Below, in pieces: positions 36,695 to 45,813 of a DNA stretch of 64,000 nt. Location: positions 1-64,000 of the forward strand of contig NZ_RJUA01000002.1 in NCBI RefSeq assembly GCF_024343575.1, written 5' to 3'. The notes beneath the pieces were generated by a model. It was not told where the DNA came from and ran no database searches. It was given only the letters and a program-made list of their open reading frames with translations. The position numbers and the translations under genes are program-made. Within the stretch, counting starts at the first letter, position 1. Each line of letters opens with the position of its first letter. The DNA comes from Lacihabitans sp. LS3-19. GTDB lineage: Bacteria; Bacteroidota; Bacteroidia; Cytophagales; Spirosomataceae.

Positions 36695-36933
36695 CAATAC
36701 CAGGCAAATTATTGTCCATCGACGTTGAGCTTGATGAAGTTTTTCGACAAGGCAAAGTGTCTTTTGGTGGAATCCTTAAAGATGTAAATTTAACAATGCT
36801 GCCCGATGCCAAAGTTGGAGATTTTGTTTTGGTACATGTGGGTGTAGCGATAAGCATTGTAGATGAAGAGGAAGCTCGACAGACTTTTGAATATTTAAGG
36901 CAAATGGGTGAAGTGGAAGAATTAAAAGAATAA
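36685..36933 (+). CDS. hypC: hydrogenase assembly chaperone HypC
   Basis: 82 residues. The essential N-terminal cysteine is in MCLAIPGKL, and the DFVLVHVGVAISIVDEEEA region is typical. It binds HypD and carries the Fe(CN)2CO unit to the large subunit. It overlaps hypF and is 3 bp before hypD. Confidence 0.95.
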   Translation: MCLAIPGKLLSIDVELDEVFRQGKVSFGGILKDVNLTMLPDAKVGDFVLVHVGVAISIVDEEEARQTFEYLRQMGEVEELKE

Positions 36934-36936
36934 GCT

Positions 36937-38034
36937 ATGAAATTTATAACTGAATTTAGAGACCCAGAATTGGTAGAAAAATACGTGAAAGAAATAAAAA
37001 ACAGGGTAACTAAACCTTGGACTATTATGGAAATTTGCGGAGGACAAACCCATAGTTTGGTGAAAAATGGCATCCTGAGAATGCTTCCGGAGGAAATTTC
37101 GATGGTACATGGTCCTGGATGTCCAGTTTGTGTTACACCTATTGGTATTATTGATGAGGCCATTTTACTTTCTTTAAAAAGCAATGTGATTCTCTGTTCA
37201 TTTGGAGACATGCTAAGAGTTCCAGGGACAAGCAAAAGCCTATTAGAGGCAAAAGCTGAAGGAGCCGATGTAAGGATACTTTATTCGCCTTTAGAGGCTG
37301 TTGAAATTGCTAAGAAAAATCCAGTTAAAGAGATTGTGTTTTTTGCTGTGGGATTTGAAACAACTGCCCCAGCGAATGCTATGAGTGTAATAAGTGCTTA
37401 TAAACAAGGTGTTACAAATTACAGTATTTTAGCCTCACACGTACTTGTTCCTCCTGCAATGGAGGCGATTTTGGGAGATCCTGAAAATAAAATTGATGCT
37501 TTTTTAGCTGCTGGTCATGTTTGTACCATCATGGGAATTGATCTTTATTATCCTATTGCTGAAAAATACCAAACCCCAATTGTAGTTACTGGATTTGAGC
37601 CTGTAGACTTACTTCAAGGTATTTTAATGGCAATAATTCAATTGGAAAATGGGTCATATTTGGTAGAAAATCAATATGCAAGATGTGTACAAGCTGAAGG
37701 AAACCCTAAGGCTATTGAAACTATAAATGAAGTATTTGAAATTTCAGATAGAAGTTGGAGAGGAATAGGAGAAATACCACTAAGCGGACTTGATGTAAGA
37801 GCAAAATATGAAAATTATAATGCGAGATTAAAGTTTGGATTGGGTACGCCAAAAGCAGAAACAGCGAATGAATGTATAAGTGGGGAAATAATGAAAGGGC
37901 TAAAGAAACCATTTCAATGTCCACATTTCGGAGTTAAATGTAAACCTGAGCATCCTTTGGGTGCCCCTATGGTTAGTAGTGAGGGTGCTTGTGCGGCATA
38001 TTTTCAATATCAAAATGTTTTGGAGTTTAATTAA
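36937..38034 (+). CDS. hypD: hydrogenase formation protein HypD
   Basis: 365 residues. Motifs ICGGQTHSL, HGPGCPVCVTP and GFETTAPA are intact, and cysteines near the end (CPHFGVKCKPEH) bind the Fe-S cluster. It is the scaffold on which the iron receives CN and CO. Confidence 0.96.
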   Translation: MKFITEFRDPELVEKYVKEIKNRVTKPWTIMEICGGQTHSLVKNGILRMLPEEISMVHGPGCPVCVTPIGIIDEAILLSLKSNVILCSFGDMLRVPGTSKSLLEAKAEGADVRILYSPLEAVEIAKKNPVKEIVFFAVGFETTAPANAMSVISAYKQGVTNYSILASHVLVPPAMEAILGDPENKIDAFLAAGHVCTIMGIDLYYPIAEKYQTPIVVTGFEPVDLLQGILMAIIQLENGSYLVENQYARCVQAEGNPKAIETINEVFEISDRSWRGIGEIPLSGLDVRAKYENYNARLKFGLGTPKAETANECISGEIMKGLKKPFQCPHFGVKCKPEHPLGAPMVSSEGACAAYFQYQNVLEFN

Positions 38035-38040
38035 TTAAAG

Positions 38041-39084
38041 ATGAAGAATTGGGGAGAATGTCCTATGCCAAAATTTGATTTTGACATTATCACCATGGGG
38101 CATGGGAGCGGAGGCTTGCTAACACAAAAATTGCTACAGTCTGGCGTTTTTAATATTTTGAAAAACGATAAACTTGACCAGCAACATGATGGGGCCATTT
38201 TAGAAATAGGAAATAAAATAGCGATGAGCACTGATAGTTATGTGGTTTCTCCTATTTTTTTTCCTGGTGGAAATATTGGTGACTTGGCAGTTAACGGAAC
38301 TGTAAATGATCTTGCTATGTGTGGTGCGATTCCCAAATATCTTTCTCTTGCATTTATTTTAGAAGAAGGATTTTTGATGACTGAGTTTTGGAAGATTATG
38401 GTTTCAATAAAAAACGCTGCTGATAAGGCTGGTGTTCAGATTGTTACTGGTGATACTAAAGTAGTAGACAAAGGCAAAGGAGACAAGATTTTTATCAATA
38501 CATCTGGAATTGGAGAGGTGAATTCTAAAGCAAATATTCACCATAAAAACATCAATGAAGGGGATAAGATTATTATAAGTGGGCCTGTGGCTGCACATGG
38601 AATCACCATATTGAGTTTGCGAGAAGGGCTTGAATTTGAATCAGATATTGAAAGTGATACAAAGAATTTGAATTATGTAACCCAAAGCTTAATTGAAGAG
38701 TTTGGCGAAAAAGTGCATTTTTTACGTGACGCTACGCGTGGAGGTTTGGCAACTGTTTTAAATGAAGTATCGAGTATTACAAATTTGTCAATATACATTG
38801 ACGAGAAGGCTATTCCGATAGATGAGCAAGTAGAAGGTGCATGCGAAATGCTTGGACTAGATCCATTGTATGTTGCAAATGAAGGGCTATTTGTGACAAT
38901 CGTTGCCAGAGAAATAGCTGAAAATTACCTCGAATTATTGAAATTTAACATTGGCTTCGAAAATGCATCAATAATAGGTGAGGTACAAAATACTCCAGCT
39001 GGAAAAGTTATTTTGAAAAGTAAAATAGGAGGCAATAGGATTTTAAACTACCTCACGGGGGAGCAGTTACCAAGAATTTGTTGA
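38041..39084 (+). CDS. hypE: hydrogenase expression/formation protein HypE
   Basis: 347 residues of the PurM/SelD-like ATPase family. GHGSGG is near the N-terminus and the protein ends PRIC, whose last cysteine is carbamoylated by HypF and dehydrated to thiocyanate. It is the last gene of the plus-strand maturation operon. Confidence 0.96.
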   Translation: MKNWGECPMPKFDFDIITMGHGSGGLLTQKLLQSGVFNILKNDKLDQQHDGAILEIGNKIAMSTDSYVVSPIFFPGGNIGDLAVNGTVNDLAMCGAIPKYLSLAFILEEGFLMTEFWKIMVSIKNAADKAGVQIVTGDTKVVDKGKGDKIFINTSGIGEVNSKANIHHKNINEGDKIIISGPVAAHGITILSLREGLEFESDIESDTKNLNYVTQSLIEEFGEKVHFLRDATRGGLATVLNEVSSITNLSIYIDEKAIPIDEQVEGACEMLGLDPLYVANEGLFVTIVAREIAENYLELLKFNIGFENASIIGEVQNTPAGKVILKSKIGGNRILNYLTGEQLPRIC

Positions 39085-39097
39085 AAATATTCAGCGA

Positions 39098-39508
39098 TTA
39101 TTCAATTATTGAATAAGTCAAAATCTGAACGTGTCCATTCAATGTAATCTCTAATTCCAAGTTTTTAATGTCCAACTTGTTTACTTTATAATCGTACTCA
39201 TTTATGGTCATTATTGTACCATCTTGTGATAATGAGAAATTAAAAGAAATGTCGGTATCGGCATCGGAACATAACACATCTCCTTTTTTCCAGTCATATG
39301 TTCCAATTTTCTTGTTAAAGATAAAGGTGTCATCTCGAAGGCAATCAGATAATTGGTCTACTCCGTTTACAGTATATGATTTTAATTGCCAAATTTTATA
39401 GTTACCTGCTGTCAAGTAATCTATAGGAAGTAGCTCAATTTCTTTTTCTATTGATGAACAAGAGGCAAAAATAGAAAGCATCGAAAAAAGAAATAGGATC
39501 TTTTTCAT
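39098..39508 (-). CDS. small lipoprotein, lipocalin-like
   Basis: 136 residues with a lipoprotein signal (lipobox IFASC). The rest is beta-rich (YKIWQLKSYTVNG, ISFNFSLSQDGTIMTINEYDYKV), resembling the lipocalin-like DUF families of Bacteroidetes. Two other cysteines could pair. Role unknown. The 3' end is convergent with hypE. Confidence 0.65.
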   Translation of the reverse strand: MKKILFLFSMLSIFASCSSIEKEIELLPIDYLTAGNYKIWQLKSYTVNGVDQLSDCLRDDTFIFNKKIGTYDWKKGDVLCSDADTDISFNFSLSQDGTIMTINEYDYKVNKLDIKNLELEITLNGHVQILTYSIIE

Positions 39509-39550
39509 TTGTTTTTATATTTTATTTAGGAAAAGCTTATTACAAAAATA

Positions 39551-39580
39551 GCTCTTAATTAGTTAATACTAAGTAAGAGC
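39551..39580 (-). terminator. second terminator-like hairpin after sucD
   Basis: Minus-strand stem of 13 pairs with one mismatch (GCTCTTACTTAGT against ACTAATTAAGAGC), loop ATTA, then TATTTTTGT. Confidence 0.55.
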
Positions 39581-39592
39581 CATTAAAAATTG

Positions 39593-39623
39593 TACCAAAA
39601 AATAAGTTTTTGCTTATTTTTTT
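39593..39623 (-). terminator. terminator of sucD
   Basis: A 10-bp stem (AAAAAATAAG/CTTATTTTTT, 6-base loop) directly after the sucD stop. T-rich on both strands. Confidence 0.6.
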
Positions 39624-39629
39624 CAAAAA

Positions 39630-40508
39630 TTATTTTTTACCAAGTGCTTTTAGCATGGTTTCACCAATTTCAGCAGGAGAATCCACAACAAATATTCCAC
39701 ATTCACGCATAATTGCCATTTTAGCTGCAGCTGTATCATCAGCACCTCCGATGATAGCTCCAGCATGTCCCATTCTACGTCCTTTTGGAGCAGTTTGGCC
39801 AGCAATGAATCCTACTACTGGTTTTTTATTTCCTGTTGATTTGATATAGTTTGCAGCTTCTGCTTCCATGCCACCACCAATCTCACCTATCATTACTATA
39901 CCTTCCGTTTCTGGGTCATTCATAAACATCTCAACAGCCTCTTTGGTAGTTGTTCCAATTATCGGGTCACCGCCTATACCGATGGCTGTTGTTTGTCCTA
40001 AGCCTGCTTTCGTCAACTGATCTACAGCTTCATAAGTAAGTGTTCCAGATTTAGAAACAACACCAATTGTCCCTTTTTTGAATATAAAACCAGGCATAAT
40101 ACCTACTTTACATTCTTCTGCGGTTATGATACCAGGACAGTTCGGTCCAATAAGTGTTACATTTTTTCCTTGAATATAAGATTTAGCTTTCACCATATCT
40201 TTTGTGGGAATACCCTCAGTAATACAAACAATTACACCAATTCCAGCATCAGCTGCCTCCATAATAGCGTCTGCTGCAAAACCCGGAGGAACAAAGATTA
40301 TAGAAACATCAGCACCAGTTGTTTTTACTGCATCTTCTACAGTGTTGAAAATAGGCTTGTCTAAATGTGTTTGACCGCCTTTTCCTGGAGTAACTCCACC
40401 AACTACGTTTGAACCGTAATCAATCATTTGTCCGGCATGAAAAGATCCTTCAGAACCTGTAAAGCCTTGTACAATTACTTTAGAATTTTTGTTTACGAGA
40501 ATACTCAT
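39630..40508 (-). CDS. sucD: succinyl-CoA ligase subunit alpha
   Basis: 292 residues. CoA-binding Rossmann domain with [14 protein letters not shown] and TPGKGGQTH, then the ligase domain with the phosphorylated histidine in [12 protein letters not shown]. It forms succinate and ATP or GTP from succinyl-CoA in the TCA cycle. sucC is not adjacent. Two terminator hairpins follow. Confidence 0.96.
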   Translation of the reverse strand: MSILVNKNSKVIVQGFTGSEGSFHAGQMIDYGSNVVGGVTPGKGGQTHLDKPIFNTVEDAVKTTGADVSIIFVPPGFAADAIMEAADAGIGVIVCITEGIPTKDMVKAKSYIQGKNVTLIGPNCPGIITAEECKVGIMPGFIFKKGTIGVVSKSGTLTYEAVDQLTKAGLGQTTAIGIGGDPIIGTTTKEAVEMFMNDPETEGIVMIGEIGGGMEAEAANYIKSTGNKKPVVGFIAGQTAPKGRRMGHAGAIIGGADDTAAAKMAIMRECGIFVVDSPAEIGETMLKALGKK

Positions 40509-40677
40509 CTTATTGTTTTTTTGCCGCAGAGCGGTCTAAATATTTGATTGATAATATATACTTTCTAAATCTTCTTCAAATGTACCCTCGAAATTAGAAA
40601 AATACAAAAAACTTGAAAAGAATATTTATTTAAAAATAACTATTTACTTGATAGTAAGTATTTTGTGTTTTTTGCTA

Positions 40678-40722
40678 CAAAAAAAAAGTATAAATTCTGA
40701 AATTCCAGAATTTATACTTTTT
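40678..40722 (-). terminator. terminator of metK
   Basis: A perfect 17-bp stem (AAAAAGTATAAATTCTG and its complement) with a 6-base loop, followed by a run of T residues on the minus strand, 22 bp past the stop. Confidence 0.85.
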
Positions 40723-40743
40723 AGTATAAAAATTTGATAAGAA

Positions 40744-42015
40744 TTAAAGACCAAAAGCAGCTTTTACTTTATCAACATAGTCCAATTTTTCCCAAGTAAA
40801 CAATTCAACTTCTACAGTTGCTTTTTGTCCAGCGTTTACAAAAGTTTTTGTAATCGTCTTAGATTCTCTACCCATGTGGCCGTAAGCTGCTGTTTCTGAG
40901 TAGATTGGTGTACGAAGTTTAAGTCTTTGCTCGATAGCATAAGGTCTCATGTCGAAAGTTTTCTCCACAATTTTAGCAATTTCTCCATCCGTAAGGTCAA
41001 CTTTGGCAGTTCCTTTGGTATCAACAAAGATTCCACAAGGCTGAGCAACACCAATAGCATAAGAAACTTGAACTAAAACCTCATCACAAACTCCAGCTGC
41101 TACTAAGTTTTTTGCAATATGTCTTGTTGCATAAGCAGCAGAGCGGTCAACTTTCGAAGGATCTTTTCCTGAAAATGCTCCACCACCGTGTGCACCTTTT
41201 CCACCATAAGTGTCCACTATGATTTTTCTACCTGTCAAACCTGTATCTCCGTGAGGTCCACCGATTACAAACTTTCCAGTTGGATTGATATGATATAAAA
41301 TATCATCGGTAAATAATGCCTGTAGTTCTGGCTTAAGTTTAGCTTTTACACGTGGTATCACTATTGTTATAATATCCGATTTGATTTTAGCCAACATAGC
41401 ATTGTCTTCGTCGAAATCATCATGTTGTGTAGAAACTACAATAGTATCAATTCTTTCAGGTTGATTGTCGTCAGAATATTCTATCGTTACTTGAGATTTT
41501 GAATCAGGTCTCAAATATTTAATTTCATTGTTTTCTCTTCTGATTTCAGCAAGTTCTTCCAAAATTTTATGCGACAAATCCAATGCTAATGGCATGTAAT
41601 TGTCCGTTTCTTTTGTTGCATAGCCAAACATCATGCCTTGGTCACCAGCACCTTGAGCGTTAGCTTTGTCTTCAAAGTTATCGCTAGATTTTCTGTCAAC
41701 ACCTTGGTTGATATCTGATGATTGCTCGTGTATAGCAGAAATAATTCCGCAAGAATTGGCTTCAAACATATATTCAGCTTTGGTGTAACCAATTTTCTTG
41801 ATTACATCTCTAGCGATAGTTTGAACATCTAAATACGTGTTGGTATTAACCTCTCCAGCTAAAACTACCAATCCAGTAGTAACAAGCGTTTCGCAAGCTA
41901 CTTTTGAGTTAGCATCGAATGCCAAAAAATGATCGATAAGTGCGTCTGAAATTTGATCCGCAACTTTGTCTGGGTGTCCTTCTGATACTGACTCAGAAGT
42001 AAATAAGTAAGCCAT
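40744..42015 (-). CDS. metK: S-adenosylmethionine synthetase
   Basis: 423 residues. Motifs [27 protein letters not shown] and the P-loop-like [16 protein letters not shown] are intact. It makes SAM from methionine and ATP. It is monocistronic with a strong terminator, and the upstream minus-strand leader (42016-42180) is GC-rich and foldable, suggesting RNA-level control. Confidence 0.97.
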   Translation of the reverse strand: MAYLFTSESVSEGHPDKVADQISDALIDHFLAFDANSKVACETLVTTGLVVLAGEVNTNTYLDVQTIARDVIKKIGYTKAEYMFEANSCGIISAIHEQSSDINQGVDRKSSDNFEDKANAQGAGDQGMMFGYATKETDNYMPLALDLSHKILEELAEIRRENNEIKYLRPDSKSQVTIEYSDDNQPERIDTIVVSTQHDDFDEDNAMLAKIKSDIITIVIPRVKAKLKPELQALFTDDILYHINPTGKFVIGGPHGDTGLTGRKIIVDTYGGKGAHGGGAFSGKDPSKVDRSAAYATRHIAKNLVAAGVCDEVLVQVSYAIGVAQPCGIFVDTKGTAKVDLTDGEIAKIVEKTFDMRPYAIEQRLKLRTPIYSETAAYGHMGRESKTITKTFVNAGQKATVEVELFTWEKLDYVDKVKAAFGL

Positions 42016-42060
42016 TTTTTTAAATTTTTAATATTTGAAAAAAAAGCAAGAGAATCGAAT

Positions 42061-42180
42061 GATAGGTAGCTTTGCCGAAACATTTTTGGTCGGGCGACCC
42101 ACATCTTTTTTACCACCGCGGCGTTTCTATTTACTCGGTTGGTTTCTCATTTTTTTGAGAACTCTTGATGTACTGCAAAA
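42061..42180 (-). promoter_or_regulatory. structured leader upstream of metK, candidate cis-regulatory RNA
   Basis: On the minus strand the leader contains the hairpin TTCTCA/TGAGAA, a central hairpin around GGTCGCCCGACC, and a possible outer pairing of GGTGGT with GCTACC, in a segment clearly richer in GC than its flanks. It does not show the core motifs of SAM-I (GGAGGGA, GGCAACC). It lies 45 to 165 bp before the metK start. Confidence 0.5.
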
Positions 42181-42294
42181 TTCGATATTTTTTGTGATAC
42201 TAAAAAATGTTAGTGAAAAAATCTATTATAATTAATTTTTGTAGAAAAATTATCTAAATGTGCATAAAAAATAGATTCTTAAAAATAAAAATTT

Positions 42295-43488
42295 CTAAAA
42301 AAATGAGTTTTTTATTTTTCTCAAAATCACACTAAAAAAAGCTTTTCCAAATTTTACTTTTGGAGTAGACCACATTATTTTTAATTCTTCTATAAAACTT
42401 GATTCTCCGTCAAGGAATTTAAAGACCGTCGAGATAGAATTTTTAGCAAATAATTGATCAAAAACTTCAGCCATTGGATGTCGTTTCTCTTTGATTACAT
42501 TAAGTAAAGTGGAGGCGTATAATTGATGCCTTTTTTGCCAAAAACTTTCTGATTCAAATTTGGAATCTTCTTTTTCTAATGTTTTTACAATTTTCTTTAG
42601 TTTTTTCTGTGTATTGGAAAATGTATATCCTGTAGCTGGATTTGTTGCCCCGCCTGCTGTTCCAATTCTAATTATTCTTTCAGATACAAATTCCTCTGTT
42701 TCAGTATCTGACATAGGAATAACACCGAATTCTTCTTCAAGTATTTTATAATCAGTAAGTTTTAGATCTTTTTCTATGTATTCAAAAAGACTTTCATTGT
42801 ACTCTTTTTCTGTCAAAAGTTTTTCTGAGAAAACCGTGAATTCAAATATCGCTCTGTTTTTGGAAAAAGGTAAAACATACATAAACCTGCATTCAGCATC
42901 TTTTTGAGGGATACCGAAGTTCATCATTTCAGGTATATCGCTTTTAAAAAGGTCTTCCTGAGTTTCTATTTCCAGTCCTTTGAAATGCTGCAGTAAGTTT
43001 TGATTTTTATTGTTTTTTAGGTCTAATTGAAAAGTACTATCAAATGCATATTGTGCTTTGTAGTATTCATTTGTTTTAGTTAATACTTCCACATAACCAG
43101 ATTTGTCTCTAATTTCTTTAACAGCGTCTATTTTGAAAATTATATTTGGATATTTTTCGAGATGAGCATTCACGAAATTATAAAAATCAATTCCTCTCAA
43201 CAGTTTATATCTGTATTGGCCTAATTCATAGATTTTCTCCTTTTTATGAGAATCTATAATTTTTACTTTATTCCATTTTTTATAAAGAATTTCATCAAAT
43301 GGATTATCTGATTTCTCCCAAAAAGCCCAAGTTCTATCATTTTTTGATTTTCTTTCCGGGTCAATAATTAATATTTTTTTATTGGAAAGTTTAGAAATTG
43401 AAAGTTGGTAAGCTAAAGAAAGTCCGGACATACCTCCACCGCAAATAATATAATCGAAAATATTATCTTCTTTAGGGGGATTTGGCAT
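42295..43488 (-). CDS. crtY: lycopene cyclase family protein
   Basis: 397 residues. The N-terminal FAD/NAD-binding motif is DYIICGGGMSGLSLAY, the characteristic NDRTWAFWEK stretch follows, and IRIGTAGGATNPATGYTF lies near residue 270, as in CrtL/CrtY-type cyclases. It would cyclise lycopene to beta-carotene for membrane pigments. No other carotenoid genes lie in the window. It is 15 bp downstream of lipA on the same strand. Confidence 0.85.
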   Translation of the reverse strand: MPNPPKEDNIFDYIICGGGMSGLSLAYQLSISKLSNKKILIIDPERKSKNDRTWAFWEKSDNPFDEILYKKWNKVKIIDSHKKEKIYELGQYRYKLLRGIDFYNFVNAHLEKYPNIIFKIDAVKEIRDKSGYVEVLTKTNEYYKAQYAFDSTFQLDLKNNKNQNLLQHFKGLEIETQEDLFKSDIPEMMNFGIPQKDAECRFMYVLPFSKNRAIFEFTVFSEKLLTEKEYNESLFEYIEKDLKLTDYKILEEEFGVIPMSDTETEEFVSERIIRIGTAGGATNPATGYTFSNTQKKLKKIVKTLEKEDSKFESESFWQKRHQLYASTLLNVIKEKRHPMAEVFDQLFAKNSISTVFKFLDGESSFIEELKIMWSTPKVKFGKAFFSVILRKIKNSFF

Positions 43489-43503
43489 ACATATATTTGT
43501 TTT

Positions 43504-44370
43504 TTAGACGTTTACGTGTCTTTCTGAATGGTAAGAAGAACGAACCAGCGGGCCTGATTCTACATATTTTATTCCTCTACTCAATCCTTCTTCTCTATAC
43601 AAAGCAAACATGTCAGGATGTATAAATTCAATAACTTCATGGTGCATCTTAGTGGGTTGAAGATATTGTCCGAGTGTAAGTATATCGCATCCATTCTCGG
43701 CTAAATGATCCATAGCCTCCAAAACCTCGTCTTTTTGTTCACCAAGGCCCAGCATAATTCCCGTTTTGGTTCTTTTGCCGTATTCTTTGGTTCTTCTTAT
43801 TTGCTCCAGACTTCTCTCGTATCTTGCTTGTGGTCGAACTCTTCTATATAAACTTTTTACAGTTTCCATGTTGTGCGAAACCACTTCTTGTCCAGCCGAA
43901 ATCATTCTATACAAAGCCTCCCAGTCAGACTTGGTATCTGGTATCAAAGTTTCAATGGTGGTTTTTGGAGACAATTCTTTGGTTAAAACTACGGTTTGGT
44001 ACCATATTTCAGCACCTTTGTCTTTGAGCTCGTCTCTGTTTACAGAAGTAATTACTGCATGTTTTACACCCATAGTTTGAATAGCTTCAGCCACTCTTTG
44101 GGGTTCGTTCGTGTCATATTCAGGAGGTCTACCGGTTGCTACTGCACAAAAATTACAGCTTCGCGTGCAAACATTTCCAAGAATCATAAAAGTAGCAGTG
44201 CCTTCTCCCCAACATTCTCCCATATTTGGGCAGTTTCCACTTTGGCAAATCGTATGAAGCTTATTATTGTCAACTATTTCTCTAACTTTTCTATAGCTTT
44301 CTCCAATCGGAAGTTTTACTCTCAGCCAATCTGGCCTTTTCTTTCTTTCACTTGGTTCCTTTACTTCCAT
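43504..44370 (-). CDS. lipA: lipoyl synthase
   Basis: 288 residues. The auxiliary cluster cysteines are in [13 protein letters not shown] and the radical SAM motif is CTRSCNFC; the C-terminal [10 protein letters not shown] supplies the cluster serine. It inserts two sulfurs into octanoyl-lipoyl domains of 2-oxoacid dehydrogenases and GcvH. It overlaps the upstream outer-membrane protein gene by 23 bp. Confidence 0.96.
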   Translation of the reverse strand: MEVKEPSERKKRPDWLRVKLPIGESYRKVREIVDNNKLHTICQSGNCPNMGECWGEGTATFMILGNVCTRSCNFCAVATGRPPEYDTNEPQRVAEAIQTMGVKHAVITSVNRDELKDKGAEIWYQTVVLTKELSPKTTIETLIPDTKSDWEALYRMISAGQEVVSHNMETVKSLYRRVRPQARYERSLEQIRRTKEYGKRTKTGIMLGLGEQKDEVLEAMDHLAENGCDILTLGQYLQPTKMHHEVIEFIHPDMFALYREEGLSRGIKYVESGPLVRSSYHSERHVNV

Positions 44371-45139
44371 TCTTTTTGTTTTTTACCAATTTCTTATTTC
44401 CAAAGTACAAAGTTAGATAAAGCGTGGCAAAGGTCTGAGGATTATCTGAAAATTTGGGGGCAAGAATTTCAGGTTTTTTAGCAAAGGCTTCAAACAAAGT
44501 GCCTATTTCAACTCCTGTAACGTTGTTGTTAAAGGTTGAAATATCAATATTTGCAGCTATTTTAGCATGTAATCCTGGATTGAATTTTAGGCCTGTAAAT
44601 AAATTCTGAAGAATATTTCCAGCACCAATTATATAACTTGCATTGGTTTGGATATCAGGATTATACTGTACAGTTTGTGGTGAATCACCTTTTGAGTTGG
44701 TATATTTTATGTAGTAAGGTTTTGAAAGGCCAATACTTGGTCCACCAGCTACTATTACGCTAAAACCTATACTGTTTTCATCGTCTTTTTGGAAAAAATA
44801 ATACTCTCTACCATATTGAGGACGGATAGAAAAGAAATAATTTGTTTTTCCATAGACAAATTTGCTACCATAGGCACTTAAAATATTTTGCTCTCTTGGA
44901 TTTTTAAGATTAATAGCTTCTACAGAAATATACCTATTGACAGGATTATTTTTTCTTTTAGAAACTGGAAATGAATTCCTTAATATTACCCCTCCTAAAA
45001 GACTTGAATAATTGTTTGTTGTTAGGCCATAAGATAGCGTTTTGGTATCTATGCCTGAATCATCGTCACCGTTTTGTGCAAAAACAATAAATGGCAGTAT
45101 AAATGCACATATTATTAAAATTAATTTTTTATTCCACAT
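44348..45139 (-). CDS. predicted outer membrane beta-barrel protein
   Basis: About 263 residues from the ATG at 45139 ([13 protein letters not shown]), preceded by an in-frame TTG that would lengthen the signal peptide. The signal peptide is followed by alternating amphipathic strands ([29 protein letters not shown] near the end), typical of a small barrel. A basic tail follows the last strand. Function unknown. Co-oriented with and overlapping lipA. Confidence 0.65.
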   Translation of the reverse strand: MWNKKLILIICAFILPFIVFAQNGDDDSGIDTKTLSYGLTTNNYSSLLGGVILRNSFPVSKRKNNPVNRYISVEAINLKNPREQNILSAYGSKFVYGKTNYFFSIRPQYGREYYFFQKDDENSIGFSVIVAGGPSIGLSKPYYIKYTNSKGDSPQTVQYNPDIQTNASYIIGAGNILQNLFTGLKFNPGLHAKIAANIDISTFNNNVTGVEIGTLFEAFAKKPEILAPKFSDNPQTFATLYLTLYFGNKKLVKNKKNGSKGTK

Positions 45140-45406
45140 TCCTTTCAAATTATACAATAAGTAAATATAGATTAATATTTTTAATTCAATACGCTAAAAA
45201 TATGGTTTTTTTTAATTTTTTGAATTTCGGTAAAAAATAAAAAGTATACACCTTAAAAACCTTAAAAGCGTTTTAGGTTTTCTTTATTTTCATAATAATA
45301 ACGCAAAATGATGTAATTATGTTCTAAGTTTTTTTGTCAAAAAGAAATAAAATAAAAGCAAAAATTTTTGTTTTTTCAAAAAAAATATAAAATTCGTATC
45401 ATTATT

Positions 45407-45495
45407 CACCCACAACAAACGGGATTCGAAGAAGTCTGAGTACTTTTGGTTGCAACCGTGGCTTTGCTGATGCAATTTGTTCGATTTAAGCAAGC
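45407..45495. other. GC-richer island in an AT-rich gap, with hairpin potential
   Basis: The gap 45140-45498 is mostly A/T, except this ~90-bp segment. It contains the palindrome GGTTGCAACC (45448-45457) within a larger TTGCA/TGCAA pairing. No ORF of use and no tRNA fold could be made. It could be a small RNA or a gene remnant. Confidence 0.3.
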
Positions 45496-45498
45496 TGT

Positions 45499-45696
45499 TT
45501 AAAGTTTTTCCTTTAGTTTTTTAAAATATATTCCAGTTGCGATAAATATAACTGCGATTATGATATAAAATGCGGAAACTTTTATTTTTGCTCCATCTGA
45601 GAATAAGTTTTGAATAAAAATCACCACCATTATCATTACCATAATTCCTGCGGATACAAAAAGTCCTAAGGCGAGCTTGTTTACTATATCTTTCAT
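45499..45696 (-). CDS. small two-helix membrane protein
   Basis: 65 residues with two clear membrane helices (LALGLFVSAGIMVMIMVVIFI and FYIIIAVIFIATGIYF) and a basic C-terminus (KKLKEKL). The pattern fits small inner-membrane proteins of Bacteroidetes. Function unknown. An overlapping ORF in another frame is less convincing. Confidence 0.6.
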   Translation of the reverse strand: MKDIVNKLALGLFVSAGIMVMIMVVIFIQNLFSDGAKIKVSAFYIIIAVIFIATGIYFKKLKEKL

Positions 45697-45813
45697 TTTT
45701 CAAAATTAGACATTCTTTAGGATTTTTTTTGAAAATTGCTTTAATAGCATAATAAATTTCTTAATTAAAAGAAGATTTTGGAAATTGCATTTTCTTTAAA
45801 TAAAAGAGTAAAT

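Noticed and set aside
39098-39116. Perfect palindrome TTATTCAATTATTGAATAA as a terminator between hypE and the lipoprotein gene
   Set aside because: It lies inside the lipoprotein coding end, is purely A/T-rich apart from two pairs, and has no T-run, so stability is doubtful.
42061-42180. metK leader as a classical SAM-I riboswitch
   Set aside because: A partial resemblance (ATCAAGAG ... GATGT) was noted, but the invariant core motifs are missing, so it was left as an unclassified structured leader.
45407-45495. Possible tRNA or tmRNA fragment (TTCGAATCCC on the minus strand)
   Set aside because: The T-loop-like string is not flanked by complementary stems, and no cloverleaf or tmRNA ends could be drawn.
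45521-45703. 60-codon ORF overlapping the small two-helix membrane protein
   Set aside because: The alternative frame lacks a sensible hydrophobic pattern; the 65-residue frame has two clean membrane helices.
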